The notes: generated by a model not told the origin, from the letters alone. A DNA stretch of 64,000 nt from Plumapathes pennacea (GCA_964036295.1 OZ038462.1:23028863-23092862), one strand, 5' to 3'. Counted from the first letter of the stretch, positions 13,698 to 33,600 are shown. Program-made: numbers and translations.

Positions 13698-16600
13698 TGG
13701 TCAGGTTGGCATGGAGGGTCAATACAACTTGAAGCAGCTGTGCGTGGAGATTGGCAAATTGAACTATGTTTGGCCGCAGCTGGCCCTCGCGCGAGAGTCG
13801 CAGAGTTTTGCTATCGTGTCCGACCCTCCCAAGATAAAGCTGGTGCAAGAGCGCGGTAAGAATGTTACTCACGCGATCACCCCATTTTACGAGTCAGCGG
13901 TCACTGCGCAAACCGCAAATTGGAATTCAGGTGCAATGTTTGTGAAACCTCAAGACTTAGACTCGATACTCCACTATAAGTAAGTTCAGTACATTTTCTG
14001 TGACAAAAGTTGCACTCAAGGAAAACGGGGCTTGCACGCGAAGAGGAGAAAACGGCATAATAAGGGGCACGCGGGGGACGACGGGAAGCGTCCCCCGTGC
14101 TCCTCTTCACCCCTCTCCCCAGTCTTTCCTCGGTCCATTTATGTGAGCTCGAATTTACTAAAGAAGCCTCTGCGGAGGAGAGAGCTGTGTCTGTTTTTCT
14201 CTCTTCTTCATCTCTGTCTGTGTATGGTTTTCTTTAGCGCTGTCTCTTGTTTTGTACTGTCTTTGCGTCTTTGTTTATGCATTTGTTGTTTATTTGCTTG
14301 TACGTATATCTCCCCAGGGATTCCTCTGATTCTTGGTCCACCGCAACACCTCAGTGTCACAGTTTCCACCGGCCCAGGTTCTATAGCGGAAGACGCCGTA
14401 CTCGAAATCTCCTCCACGAGCAGTTTGTCATTCCAACCAATCCAGACCGGTGTTGCTTGGCTCTCGTCTTCCCTGGAGAACCAAAAAAACAAGACTTCCA
14501 AACAGTACTCTCTCCAGGCTCCTCCAGAACCTCGTGACAGAGGAGGCGTGGACCGGTCGGTTGCCACGGTGACACTTCCGGCGTGCGGGCCGTATGAGTG
14601 TGTCGAGTTTGAACTGGTGGTCCAAGCGCCGCTGAATAAACTGAGCCAGCAATCGGAAGAAGTTGAGCATACGGTAAGGAGTGTTCACTAACCTTTTCAC
14701 TCCTGCATGAGTTGAGAGTAAAAATTCTCCCAACCATTTGATAAGAAAATGCGTGAGTGGTGTAGTGAGAATTGATAGTGTTATTAGCTTTCATCAAGCT
14801 ATCAAAAGCCAAGTTCTCCTTACTGTAGTATAAATCTCTGGTGAGAGAACTGAAAGAGAATATCGAGGTTAAAGCTGAAAACTGTAAAGCCCAAAACGAC
14901 TTCAGTGCGCTGAGAGCATGATCTATAACCTGGGCCTGAAACGTTTTCTTTCTTTTTTTTTTGTTTGTTTGTTTTTGTTTGTTTGTTTGTAGGTTTCGTT
15001 TTGCTGCAAGTGGTTGCGCCCAACTTTCACGTCCCACGTGACCTGCACTTTCCACCGGCCGTTCACTGTCAGGCATGTTCTACACTCATCTGCAACAAAG
15101 TAAGTTTGTATGAATGATACAGACAAAGATAAATAGTGGTTCCCAGCGCTCCGTAGAGTTTCTTGGCTTGCCAGCTGTGTTCAATGCGTTTATCTTCAGT
15201 CTCATTCGCTTGCAGCCTTTTTGATGCTATAGCACTATGCCAACCTCTTTTCTGGCATTGATGGTGGTCACTGCCAGAGATTTATTTGCGCCCTCAGTGG
15301 TTCATTTACGTGTCAGGTGTTTTTTAGTTTAATCCAGAGACGGGTCAGACGGGTCAGACGTCCGTTGGTCTTTTGGTTAGCTTCAGACTTTGTCATTTCC
15401 TCCGTTTGTCTGTCGGACACCGTCTGACTACCTATTTGTCCATCGGATTTAGATGGGGTATACTGGACAACCCTCCACACGGACGGAGGACAGGGACGAT
15501 TAAATGCTAAGAAGCTACATTAAAGGGGCCCTCAGCCTTTTCAATGTTTTTGTTTACATCTGGAAAACCCAAAGCTGAATTTGGTTCCCAACACGAAAGA
15601 ACGTAATTAATCAAAAGAAAATAGGTTAGTAGCACTTTTAGATCGAAGGAAACTAATCCTCTTTTCAAACGAGTCGGATGGAAGTGGTTTGCTATTCATC
15701 TTTCGACTTTCGGGTCCCCAAAATGGCGGAACCAAGGATTTCGACGCGCAAAGGACTGTGTTTGAGAGGGCCCCTTTAATTTGCTCTTATTTTCATCTTT
15801 TTTTGCGCAGTCGCTTTCTTCAAATTATCCTATCCAGCGTGCATCCCAAGGCTTGGCTCGTCTCATCCCCAGACCTAACCCTTCCTGCTGAGGCGAACGC
15901 GAAGGTGACCCCTGTTCACAAGATCGACGAGAATGTAAGTGCCTCATGTGATCTCACTGCTTAACAAATGTCCAGAAATGCCGCACTGGCCGAGAACCTG
16001 AAAACTGTGTTGCTTAGCTTTGTGAGAATGTAAGTGAAAGACTGGAAGAACAAGTAGTTTTGGTCCTCTGTGTTATTCATTGCCCTTTCACTCCTAAGCA
16101 AAGTACAGAATTTACCAGCCTGTGTGAGTGATGTAGTGAGAATTGATGAGTTAATAAGCTTTCCCAGCTTTCACACGAGGAAGGCATCAAAAGCCAAGTT
16201 CTCCACACTGTTTTGATATATTTCTGATGAGAAACTGAAGGAGAAAGTTGTAGTTGACTACTCTTGGGAGTCGAGCTACTGAGCAGTAACAAACATTCTG
16301 TTGCTGACTTTTTTGCTGTGACTTTGATTTATTGTTATACTGTTGTATTTGCCCTTTGTTCGTTTATTTGTTTGTTTGCATTTTTTAGCAGCTAGTTGCC
16401 CAAAAACAGGAGCTCTCTTTTCTTTGGAAAGTTGAGAGTGAATCAGGTAAGAGAGTGAGAGGAATACATTTTCTTTATAAGGCTAGAGCTCTTTAAACAA
16501 AAACGCCGAGGCACAAAGAAACAGTACACACGCGCAAATAAACAAACACACACATACAAAGACGGACGCGCAGGCAAACATGCAAACGATCATTACACAC

Positions 16601-19185
16601 ATACAAAGACGGACGCGCTGGCAAACATGCAAACAATCATTACACACATACAAAGACGGACGCGCTGGCAAACATGCAAACGATCATTACACACATACAA
16701 AGACGGACGCGCTGGCAAACATGCAAACAATCATTACACACATACAAAGACGGACGCGCTGGCAAACATGCAAACGATCATTACACACATACAAAGACGG
16801 ACGCGCTGGCAAACATGCAAACAATCATTACACACATACAAAGACGGACGCGCTGGCAAACATGCAAACAATCATTACACACATACAAAGACGGACGCGC
16901 TGGCAAACATGCAAACAATCATTACACACATACAAAGACGGACGCGCTGGCAAACATGCAAACAATCATTACACACATACAAAGACGGACGCGCTGGCAA
17001 ACATGCAAACAATCATTACACACATACAAAGACGGACGGGCAGGCAAACATGCAAACAATCATTACACACATACACTTACAGATACAAGCAACGCACAGA
17101 TATTTTCATATAGTAGTCAAAATAAGTAGTGTATTATTTTAAGGATATCCCACCAGTATGGAATATCTCCTTTGCTTCCATTAGGTACCAAATTATTAGT
17201 ATTTAATTTGTATTTAAATTGTAGTAGAGTAAATTTGAATAAATGAGATAGAGCCGTTTTCGATTGACTGTCGAAGTAATCGTGTGATTGCTTTGGCTTT
17301 GCGTTTTCTGCGCTTTGGGATTGGCAATCACACGTTTAGCAGCATTTTTGACAAATCAGGAGCAAAAGCAAAACCTGTCTATGATGTTCTCACGTAAGCA
17401 AGCGATAAGGTTTCCTTGCATTGCTGATTGGTGTCTTCTGTGATGCCAAACGCGAATTACTTTGGCTTCTGATTGGTTGCCAAGTGTTTCTTACAGCCTC
17501 TATGATAGGCGGTGTACTTATTTTGGGTTTGGTTTTTGACAGCCACCGTAAACGGCTCTACAAACACACCTACATAAATTGTATGCAAACCACACGGAGA
17601 TATATGTAACACACACACAACAGAAGCACTTACAGACAAGACACAGACGCTAACACACGCACAAAGAAACAAATGCAAAGACACGAGTTTCTTCTCTTGT
17701 TACAGATTCGCCGTCCCTTTTGAACTGTGAATTTAGCGCCTTGTTTAAACCCAAGCCCGACGAGGTAAGAATTCATTTGCACCGGCCTCTCTATCTTGCG
17801 CGCTAACAATGGCGTCGTCTGAACTTTGGCGTACATGATAGGTTGTGTATGTCAATTCACTTTCAGCCGAGTCAATTGCTAGAGACGGGGCTTACATACG
17901 ATGTGAAATATGTGACTTCAAATATCGTATTTCCGTACTGGTTTTCACGTCATTGTTTTAACTTTTTTTCCTTTTTCCCACGTTTGTCCTCTCTGTTTTA
18001 GAATAATTCAAAGTCAACGTCCGACAGCCATGAGTTTGCGTACGACTTCAACGTAGAGAACACGCAGGTGGGTCACGCAGTGGGTCACACAAGGCGGATT
18101 AAACAGTGACATTTGACATCTATAGGCCACTTTCACAATCATGCGCAGTTCGCGAGATATTTTGGCGACAAGAATTTGGCGAGAGTAGTGCAGAACTGCT
18201 TCTTTGGTCATAATGCAATTATGCAGGAAAAAACCAAGCTCAGCAGAAAGATTTATTTGACAGACACTCGTTTATACGGGCAGTATAACGTATTATTTCC
18301 TACTGCGCACCATCGTGAAGGTATATCTCAAAAACGAGTACGATGAGGGGTTCCAAACACCGAGAAAAATAAAAACACGAAGCCGTTTCGGCCGAGTTTT
18401 TTTTATATTGTTTCGAGGTGTTTGGAATCCCTCATCAAAGACGAAGCACGAGTTTTTAAAATAACTTCTCAAAGGAATGCCTTGCAAGTTAAGAAATTTA
18501 TTGGTAGAGTTGAAAATTGGATCAAACACTCAAACCACTGTTTGACGCTTATCAAAACCCATCCATCTCACCAAACGCGATAACAAAACCGTAATTTATT
18601 GAGGGGTTTATTGATAGTAAAGGAGTAGCCTAGGAATTTGTCTGTTTTCTTAGCGGGGTGTGGTTTCTAACGCGCTGTGGCGTCTGTCCGCAGACACTGT
18701 ACACATTCTCGTCCCGAGTAGAGGCGCTGGGCGGTGCGGAGGGACTGGTAGTCGGCTGCAAGTGTAAGCTGAAAATCACTCTGACCAGCACTCAAGCGTT
18801 GCACGTCGATCACACTCAGGACCAGGAAAACAATCTCATGTACAAAGTTGACGTCGACAGCAACGCGTGGATGATTTCGGGACGAACCACAGGCGTGGTC
18901 TCCTTTCCGAGTGCTTCCATGGCAACCCGTGACGTCATCTTAGATGTCATGCCGCTGACCGGCGGCAATCTTCCGTTACCCGACGTCAAACTCATGAAGT
19001 ACACGGCCGGCCGGAAGGAGTCTGGGGCCAGGAGCTCTAGCGGGGGAGAGTCGGCGCCGGGTAAAGTTCGCCCCAGGGATGCGCCCGCGGTCACCCCCTT
19101 TGCATGCGGGCAGGTATACAACAGTTCTCGGGCTTTGCAAGTACTTGTGCTACCAAGCAACGCCGAAGTGACTGTTGGCAGCTGA
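817..19185 (+). CDS. TRAPPC10: Trafficking protein particle complex subunit 10, complete, 24 exons
   Basis: Subunit of the TRAPPII tethering complex/Rab GEF at the Golgi. Exons (all phases join): 817-841, 985-1066, 1671-1812, 1909-2111, 2460-2661, 2977-3088, 3344-3591, 4700-4843, 5712-5820, 6680-6759, 7448-7539, 7950-8090, 8524-8633, 12092-12222, 12506-12692, 13061-13248, 13705-13855, 14318-14673, 14993-15099, 15811-15934, 16389-16446, 17706-17764, 18002-18067, 18694-19185. Total 3609 nt, 1202 residues; human is about 1259. The start MDLKPIVTC aligns with the human N-terminus. Family landmarks include LREKRTE, EELSFVFEML, LDLRNYLFSRQCNLLLYLQR, RAAKLLGKDLAQF, YNLKQLC, LPLPDVKL and GQVYNSSRALQVLVLPS near the TGA stop. 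Least certain: exon 9 could start earlier, at an acceptor near 5663; exon 21 could start at 16392; the exon 15 donor was chosen at 12692 to keep phase. Introns carry many transposons. Confidence 0.93.
1124..1490. repeat. Dispersed repeat with GGGTACTCCC start and repeated CTGAAATAGGGTAT motif
   Basis: Intron 2 of TRAPPC10. It begins with a G-rich GGGTACTCCC block and carries several copies of a short motif like GGTCTGAAATAGGGTAT. Related sequences appear near 2750-2930, 24812-25175 and 60815-61140, so this is a multicopy family. Confidence 0.65.
2750..2930. repeat. Short copy of the CTATTTCAGACCAAAAT dispersed repeat
   Basis: Intron 5 of TRAPPC10. It has a G-rich start (GAGGGGAGGGGTGAACTCC) followed by three copies of CCCTATTTCAGACCAAAAT-like units, the reverse-oriented relative of the 1124-1490 repeat. 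Confidence 0.55.
4061..4102. repeat. (TATTG)8 microsatellite
   Basis: Eight perfect TATTG units in intron 7 of TRAPPC10. Confidence 0.9.
4150..4262. repeat. Degenerate CGACCACATAC tandem repeat
   Basis: About ten degenerate ~10-11 bp units of the form ACCGACCACATAC in intron 7. The same motif in reverse complement fills 8150-8337 in intron 12, so the two tracts face each other across exons 8-12. Confidence 0.7.
4978..5150. repeat. Near-perfect long palindrome in TRAPPC10 intron 8
   Basis: Arms 5011-5060 and 5066-5115 are complementary at 49 of 50 positions around a 5-base loop (CCCAC). Weaker complementarity extends outward to about 4978 and 5150. The arms are built from GTTGCAAGTTGCA-type motifs, also abundant at 4290-4540 in the same gene. 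Probably a fold-back MITE. Confidence 0.8.
5290..5627. mobile_element. MITE family 'AGAGCCGTTTTCGATTGACTG', copy 1
   Basis: This ~330-bp block in intron 8 starts GAACCGTTTTCGGATGACTATCG and ends GACGGTCGTCCAAAAAGCGCTC, an imperfect terminal inverted repeat. The interior contains the GTGTGATTGCTTTGG segment shared with copies at about 12693-13005 and 17249-17562. No coding capacity. Confidence 0.6.
6028..6480. repeat. Dispersed 'GAGTGGTCACACCTTTAGGTTTCA' repeat, split by a younger insertion
   Basis: Intron 9. The two halves (6028-6085 and 6421-6480) together match the ~110-bp unit found repeated at 31623-32110 and 44740-44880. They are separated by the 335-bp element at 6086-6420. Confidence 0.7.
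6086..6420. mobile_element. 335-bp MITE with CAGGGTTCGTA termini and 6-bp target duplication
   Basis: The ends are CAGGGTTCGTA and its reverse complement TACGAACCCTG. They are flanked by a direct TGGAAG at 6080-6085 and 6421-6426. The interior repeats the motif GTCATGGAA many times. The older repeat it interrupts supplies the empty-site reference (GGAAGTGAACACTG elsewhere in the window). Non-coding, so non-autonomous. Confidence 0.8.
6880..7395. repeat. Long imperfect (CAT)n microsatellite
   Basis: More than 500 bp of CAT/ATC triplets with interruptions (CAACAATAT, GCC) fills the 3' part of intron 10 and ends about 50 bp before the exon 11 acceptor. Long frames of poly-Asp, poly-Ile, poly-His and poly-Met here are artefacts of the repeat. 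Confidence 0.95.
7636..7803. mobile_element. MITE with CAGTGAACTCTCTCTAAGGCGGACA ends (Tc1/mariner-like)
   Basis: Intron 11. The inverted ends are GTCAACTCTCTAAGCGGACA and TGTCCGCCTTTGAGAGAGTT followed by CACTG and TA. The same termini bound a larger element at 42967-43742. TA flanks suggest the Tc1/mariner (pogo) group; superfamily assignment is inference. Confidence 0.6.
8150..8337. repeat. Degenerate GTGGTCGGTAT tandem repeat
   Basis: About 15 degenerate units of GTGGTCGGTA(T/A)GT in intron 12, reverse-complementary to the 4150-4262 tract in intron 7. Confidence 0.75.
8968..10270 (-). mobile_element. Helitron-like element, copy A
   Basis: Read on the minus strand, it starts TCCCCGAGC and ends TATTTCTAG, preceded by A and followed by T. 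These are the TC...CTAG termini and A/T insertion site of Helitrons, which make no target duplication. It lies in intron 13 of TRAPPC10 and is 1303 bp long. It shares almost its whole length with copy C (23365-24664) and its ends with copy B. It carries one basic ORF (10048 down to about 9800). Classification rests on the three shared termini; a strong 3' hairpin is not obvious (a GCAGA/TCTGC stem lies about 15 bp from the end). Confidence 0.7.
9539..10072 (-). CDS. Basic Arg/Glu-rich ORF of Helitron-like copy A
   Basis: Open frame of 177 codons in the element's own orientation. The likely start is the internal ATG at 10048 (MNLKTRK), which is conserved in copy C. The first ~80 residues are strongly Arg/Glu/Gln-rich with recurring motifs (RREQARARRNRETIEQRQ, then RLEKRRQ and HHERKRAEETAPQREQRLKA). 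This resembles the basic N-terminal tracts of some Helitron-encoded proteins. No Rep or helicase motif is present, so it cannot be an autonomous transposase. After about residue 85 the frame loses this composition. In copy C the same frame is stopped by TAG at 23719-23721. Confidence 0.4.
   Translation of the reverse strand: MYVTGFTKMNLKTRKLETERSRESRLQKRREQARARRNRETIEQRQIRLEKRRQTCYNRQHHERKRAEETAPQREQRLKANRELQTPFCVKLRYLFRKDKQQRLVSGNQTITVTNIFYPYLVTRSLQECIRICMLIIFPRSIVLIRFCRQFRLPYSLRIGTWSLGQRSYFFLSRLKL
10229..10322. repeat. Hairpin formed by head-to-head Helitron 5' ends
   Basis: The 5' ends of copies A and B face each other across a 9-bp spacer (TAAATTTTG). Arms of about 42 bp are nearly perfectly complementary (CTGCATTAGCG...CTCGGGGA against TCCCCGAG...CGCTAATGCAG). 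Confidence 0.85.
10280..12012 (+). mobile_element. Helitron-like element, copy B
   Basis: It starts TCCCCGAGCG and ends GATTATCGTATTTCTAG followed by T. The first ~100 bp and last ~35 bp match copies A and C, but the 1.5-kb interior is different and carries no convincing ORF. It is therefore a non-autonomous relative. The base before its 5' end is G, not A, which may reflect how the head-to-head arrangement formed. Confidence 0.65.
12380..12418. repeat. GT microsatellite followed by poly-G
   Basis: (GT)n then runs of G in intron 14 of TRAPPC10, about 90 bp before exon 15. Confidence 0.85.
12693..13005. mobile_element. MITE family 'AGAGCCGTTTTCGATTGACTG', copy 2
   Basis: It lies immediately downstream of the exon 15 donor. 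It starts GGTCGGTTTTTCAGAGCCC, ends CAATCATCCAAAAACCGCT and shares the interior AAATCAGGGACAAAAGCAAAAC segment with copies 1 and 3. The exon 15 splice donor may lie at its edge. Confidence 0.5.
13625..13699. repeat. TTG/TTTG microsatellite at the exon 17 acceptor
   Basis: About 75 bp of TTG and TGTTTGT repeats run to within 8 bp of the exon 17 splice acceptor (AG at 13703-13704). The repeat therefore supplies the polypyrimidine-like tract. Confidence 0.85.
14694..14860. repeat. Dispersed 'TTTCACTCC...GTTCTCC' repeat
   Basis: Intron 18. It contains CTTTTCACTCCTGCATGAGTTG, GAATTGATAG and CAAAAGCCAAGTTCTCC. Copies of the same family lie near 16079-16275, 28640-28805, 31370-31500, 48122-48245, 49755-49935 and 63015-63180. 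It is the most frequent MITE-like family in the window. Confidence 0.65.
15524..15775. mobile_element. 252-bp MITE at a duplicated TTAA (piggyBac-like)
   Basis: The ends are AGGGGCCCTC and GAGGGCCCCT, directly flanked by TTAA at 15520-15523 and 15776-15779. Intron 19 of TRAPPC10, just before the exon 20 acceptor. TTAA target duplication is diagnostic of the piggyBac superfamily. There is no coding capacity. Confidence 0.75.
16079..16275. repeat. Dispersed 'TTTCACTCC...GTTCTCC' repeat, second copy
   Basis: Intron 20. It has CTTTCACTCCTAAGC at the left and CTCTTGGGAGTCG at the right, an imperfect terminal inverted repeat, with the shared GAGAATTGATGAGTT and CAAAAGCCAAGTTCTCC segments. Confidence 0.65.
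16549..17075. repeat. 47-bp minisatellite, about 11 units
   Basis: Units start at 16580 and recur every 47 bp to about 17050 (ATGCAAACAATCATTACACA... AGACGGACGCGCTGGCAAAC). The first six alternate G/A at one position (AACGATC/AACAATC), giving a 94-bp higher-order pattern. It lies in intron 21 of TRAPPC10. Because 47 is not a multiple of 3 and no unit contains a stop, all three plus-strand frames are open for about 150 codons. This is not a gene. Confidence 0.95.
17249..17562. mobile_element. MITE family 'AGAGCCGTTTTCGATTGACTG', copy 3
   Basis: Intron 21. It starts GAGCCGTTTTCGATTGACTG and ends GACAGCCACCGTAAACGGCTC, the clearest terminal inverted repeat of the three copies. Non-coding. Confidence 0.7.
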
Positions 19186-21102
19186 CGTGACATCCCCCGA
19201 CGCCTATCGTTTTCAGGCTTCCTCGTCCTCTCCTTTAGACGATGATCTGGTGACTAGACCCAAGGGTAATGTCCCCAAATCTAAAAAATACGCAAGGCGT
19301 TAGTGTTGAATTGAATGATGTCAGCAGCAATTACATTCAGACACGGAGAGGGAGGTTTTCTCAACTGATGGCCTAAAAATAATCCGTCAGTCGTGGAAGT
19401 TGGGCGATTATAAATTCGAGAGCAGATTTCCAACGATGTCCCACATACACAGTCATCCACATGTTTCCACTCACACTGAACAAAGAGAGAGTACCGATTG
19501 TATTTTTAGGAGCGGTATTTCATTCTGCCCGCATTATGTCGGGTGTTTCTCCAAGCTTCGTGGGTGACTAATGATATGAAAAGATATTATAACCTTTATT
19601 ACAGGAAATGTATGGGAGATTTTAGTCGCTCAGAAAGTCAAATTTTAAAGAAATATTAAAAGTTGAAACTTACATACCTTGTTTTGGTGTGTACTTCCTT
19701 GGTGCGATTTTCAAATTATTCCCTATCATAAAACATGTATATTTGTATTTAATTGTAATATATTTATTTTATGAGAGTGAAAGAGAGAGCTTGTCAGCTA
19801 CTTGTGGTTTTTGTGTGGCTTTTTTTTGTGCCTTGAATACTTTCTTGCGAAGTATTCATTGTCACAGCGGGCATCGTTGATGCTCTTGCCAGTATGTTTA
19901 AAACCCTGTCCAGTTTTACAGTTGTGCTCTAATACGACATAATAAATTCTGACCGCCATTTTTCTCAGTGACTCGGCCAAGGCTCCAATTTTTCACATGC
20001 GCGTTGCATCCCAGGCTCTTGGCAAGTGCAGGTTGACGAGACGACCAAATGAGTTGACGCAGCGAGTGAAACATTTTGTTCACGATTGTACCTCGTTCAT
20101 CGCGTGACAAAGCACGAACGACATCTTGCATCGTTTGACCACAGGCGGCCCACCCTTCGGTCCGCGACCGTCACCCCAACGGTGGCGAAGCAAAATCCCC
20201 CTAAACGGCAAGGAGTGACGCCACAAACCACAGGTAAGGTATAGTACTTTATTATCTACCTATTCAGGGAAATTTGGAGGGAATTTTTTATTTTCGGGAG
20301 GATTTCAGAAGAGCGCTCTCTCATAAGACAGACTGACCGTGATCACCCACCGTGACGAATTATGCAAAGTTCTAACAAGAATCGTATGATCGAAGGGCGG
20401 ACCGTCTGTGGTTTGATCACGCAATGCGCAACTGACAAACAGACTTCATTCACTATGTATTAAATCTGTATCCGTAGGGCAAGACGGGGACAAGTTTCAA
20501 TCAGCGGCTTGAGTTTTCGTCTTTGCTTTCGAATAACGAATTGAACCACTCATCCTCTCTTGATTGAACATGACAAACATCCGGTGGCGGTGAAGCGTGA
20601 TTCAACCTAAAGGCTTTCTACTGTGTATTTATAAATGCTCAAATTGATAAGTAAGTGTTTTGAGTACCGAGAGCTTGACTTTTTTAAAGAAATTGACGTA
20701 GCGGAGACGTCCTGCTGTCCTTCGGTTCTTCGCGTGTTGAGACAGATTAAGAGAGTGGGGTGGGTAAGAGCGTGGTGAGTGACATGGCAAAGGTTCAAAG
20801 GTTTTATTCCAGATCTGATTATAAGACTCATAAGAGTTTGTAAACATGTTCGAGTCATCTAGGCATGTTTTCAAAGCGTTTTCCCACACGTCAAATGCCG
20901 GACAGCTCCCCGCCCCTCTCCCCTCGGGCAGCACGAAGCCCGCCAAGCGTTGCGTTATGAATGGTCAGTTAACAGGATAAAGCAGTGAGCCGCACCTCAA
21001 CTAAAACGAGTCTCCGCTTACATATTTGTGTATTTACTTTTGCGTTCTTTCCGTGATCCGTCCAGACCAAGGATTTGCAAAGCACCAAACCTTGGGAACA
21101 AG
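19186..21102. other. Intergenic region TRAPPC10 to SLC1 gene
   Basis: It holds the TRAPPC10 3' UTR, a TIR element (20139-20411) and the SLC1 upstream region. A CpG-containing stretch at 19930-20135 shares a style of sequence with the ends of other local repeats. No further gene is recognisable. Confidence 0.6.
20139..20411. mobile_element. 273-bp TIR element, CCACAGGCGG ends
   Basis: The ends are CCACAGGCGGCCCACCCTTCG and, inverted, CGAAGGGCGGACCGTCTGTGG, with flanking direct repeats GTTTGA at 20133-20138 and 20411-20416. The same terminal motif (CACAGGCGGCCC) bounds the palindromic element at 55297-55640, with a similar target (TTTTGAC). Confidence 0.65.
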
Positions 21103-30689
<9,587 letters not shown>

Positions 30690-33600
30690 AACTTTGCACG
30701 CGAGAAATCCTGGGATTGGCATGAGGTTTGCTCTGCTTTAGTTGTTGCTGGGGTTTTTTGTATCCCCTGTGTGTGTGTGTGGGTGGGAAGAAGCAGAAAG
30801 GAGAAAATACCCGCTTTTTCTTTCTTCTTTCAGTTGTCTTGATGGTCTAGACATCTAAACACCTATATCTTTACGTTTTAATGGTACTTTGAGATTAGTG
30901 AAGTTTTGCACACCAATGGAAAATTTTGCAAAAGTGATGACGTCACACTTTACCACTCACGTAATTGGTTAACGCTGTGTTGGTGCTCGTGAGCGCTTTG
31001 TTTTGAGATGTTAGAGATTTCGGACAGATATAAATTCAGGCGTAGGAGTCCCGCAGAGGATCATGGTTCAGGTTATTTAGCTTACGTAGCACACAACTAA
31101 TTCATTTTTTCAGCTAAATCATTTTTGTGGCGTCTAATATATCTACATTTAGCTTATACAATCAATTATTTCACTTAGTAGGAGTATCTATATAGATAGA
31201 TACATAGAATATATGTAGAATATTACTAGAAACTCGCGAAGCGAGCAAGAAATAATGCGAATTTCGCGCCAGCCTGACCGCAAAAGGTCGGAAGCTTGGT
31301 TCGAGTTTCTCAAGAGCTGTATTAAAGTTTGTTTGGTGGTGCTATAGAACAGTGGTTCAAGTCTCCAGTCAATTATGTCCTTCAGTTTTCTCTTTCAGTT
31401 TCTCACCAGATGTGTCATGAACTTGGCTTTTTATACTTTGCTTTGAACTGAGCATTTCTGACTAAATCACTCGAACATTTTCACCTTATCATCTCCATTT
31501 CCAGTAAAACTACTGCCGCCCTCATCACAGTCGTTGTCGTTGTCAGAAAAAACTCTTGGTCGAAATTTATACAACGAAAAAAATCACGAACTTGACTAAA
31601 TTAAGGGCAACGCTGAAGTATCGAGATTTCATTTGAGTGGTCACGTCTTGTCTCTTTCGTGAAGATCAGCTCTCTCCTTTACTTCCCAGACAAGGTACAA
31701 GAGGGAAAATAAGCAGCAGACAAGTTTCAGTAACATGACTGAGTACATCAGCCTGGTGGGCCTAAAATTAACATTCTAAGAGCAGTGTTTACTTCCAACT
31801 CCTGAACTGTCAAATAAAACCTAAAGGTGTAACATTCAAATGAAATAACTCAGTGGTCAGATTCTAATAGCAGTGTTCACTTTCAACTCATTTGAGTGGT
31901 CACACCTTTAGGTTTCATTTGACAGTTCAGGAGTTGGGAGTGAACACTGGTATTAGAATGTACCCATTGAGAGCTTCATTTGAGTGGTCACACCTTTAGG
32001 TTTCATTTGACAGTTCAGGAGTTGGAAGTGAACACTGCTGTTAGAATGTACCCATTGAGAGCTTTCATTTGAGTGGTCACACCTTTAGGATTTATTTGAC
32101 AATTCAGGAGTCGGAACCGTATGGGCCTTATTAGCATGCAATTTTTTATATTGCAGTTTTGTACGCGCTTTATTATTATTATTATTATTTTTTAGGCCTA
32201 GGGTTAGGTTTAAGGTTGGGTTTTGGGTTATGTTTAGAGCAATTTACTTTTTAGATTGCGAGATACGAACTAAAAATATGTATGCAAATTTTAAGAACTT
32301 CTAGATCGTGCCGGGCATATTTATTTGAGTGTAATTCGCCTTTGGCACTGCAAGATTTGATTAAGCTGGGAAAAACATTGCAAGCTGAATTCGTGACATT
32401 TTCACCGTTCATCTGCGGGTACGTCACCCGCCTTCCTGCTGATTGCGTGGGGCTATCATGCACCACAATCGCTTCGTGGGAGAGAATTAATTACTACAAT
32501 TCTCGAAAGAACCGTAGAAAAATCTTGGTCGCTTGACCAAGAGCAATAACGTACTCTGGACATCCGGTGAATTACACGACAGATGTTTTCAGTTTTGAAT
32601 ATGAAAGTCTGTGGGTGAACATCAAATTAATTTTTTTCTACCCATGTCGTTGGCACGTCTGTCTAGATTCTACTAAAATGCAAAATTTGAAAGGAAATTA
32701 ACTCTGTTCACAGAAAATGTGAATCTTGTGTTTGTTTACAGTTCACAGCTCCGGAACCGGCTCCTTTTTTGGTTGTCGAAGTGTTGAGACCATAAACGAT
32801 GATGTCTATCTTTCCTTTTATCGGGTCAGGCATATCTCAGTAAAGTCTCTCAAACTCCTTTAAAACCACTCATCTTATAAGAACCGCAGAAAATTCGGGA
32901 ATTTGACCAAATGGAAACTGAAGTGCAATTTGCACTCAAATGAACGAGTCATTTTAGGTTTTTTGACATTTTTAAGCATCGAAAAAAGTTGGTAGAACTC
33001 GTTTGATGAGTATGTGGTTGCACTGTCTGCAGCGCAAATTGATACGGAAGTTTTTAAGGAAAAATAAAACGAAAAAAAATGTCGATAGCTTCAGTTTTCG
33101 ATAAATTTCGATAAGTTTCTTCCTATCGCCCTCAACAATAACTTGCAGCTGCTGTAAGGCGTCTGGTTGATTGAATTAGCGCGACGTCTACAAAACTTAC
33201 ACTTAATACAATTGCTGTATATTCAGTCGCCAACGGTTCTTCACGAAAACCAGAAAAAAGTCATTGTGGGATTTTGAAATGATTTATGTAGTTTTAGTTT
33301 GTCGTTGTTTAAGTAAGACAGGTCTCGACCAAGTTCGCGCACTATAGGACCACTTATGGTGACCAAAAACAATTCTAATTTACCCTTTTATGTCACGACA
33401 TTGATGAGATCTTTGTGCTTGTGGGAATCATATGATTTTGTGTGGCTGTAATCAATTAAAAGCACGAAGATGGATCGTGAGTCGACGGAGAATTCTTTTT
33501 AACTCTGATGTATACACATGACTGTGAGACATGAGGCAAACGGTTCTATTTTTATTATAGTTCAACTTTTGGTATGCATGATTTGTGGTAAAATACCTTC

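Noticed and set aside
16580-17142. Three overlapping 150-177 codon frames with regular repeats, and a CRISPR-like look
   Set aside because: A 47-bp tandem repeat without unique spacers, inside an intron of a metazoan gene. The frames are open only because the unit lacks stops.
32282-32536. 84-codon frame in the intergenic region
   Set aside because: Both strands are open by chance, with no similarity recognised.
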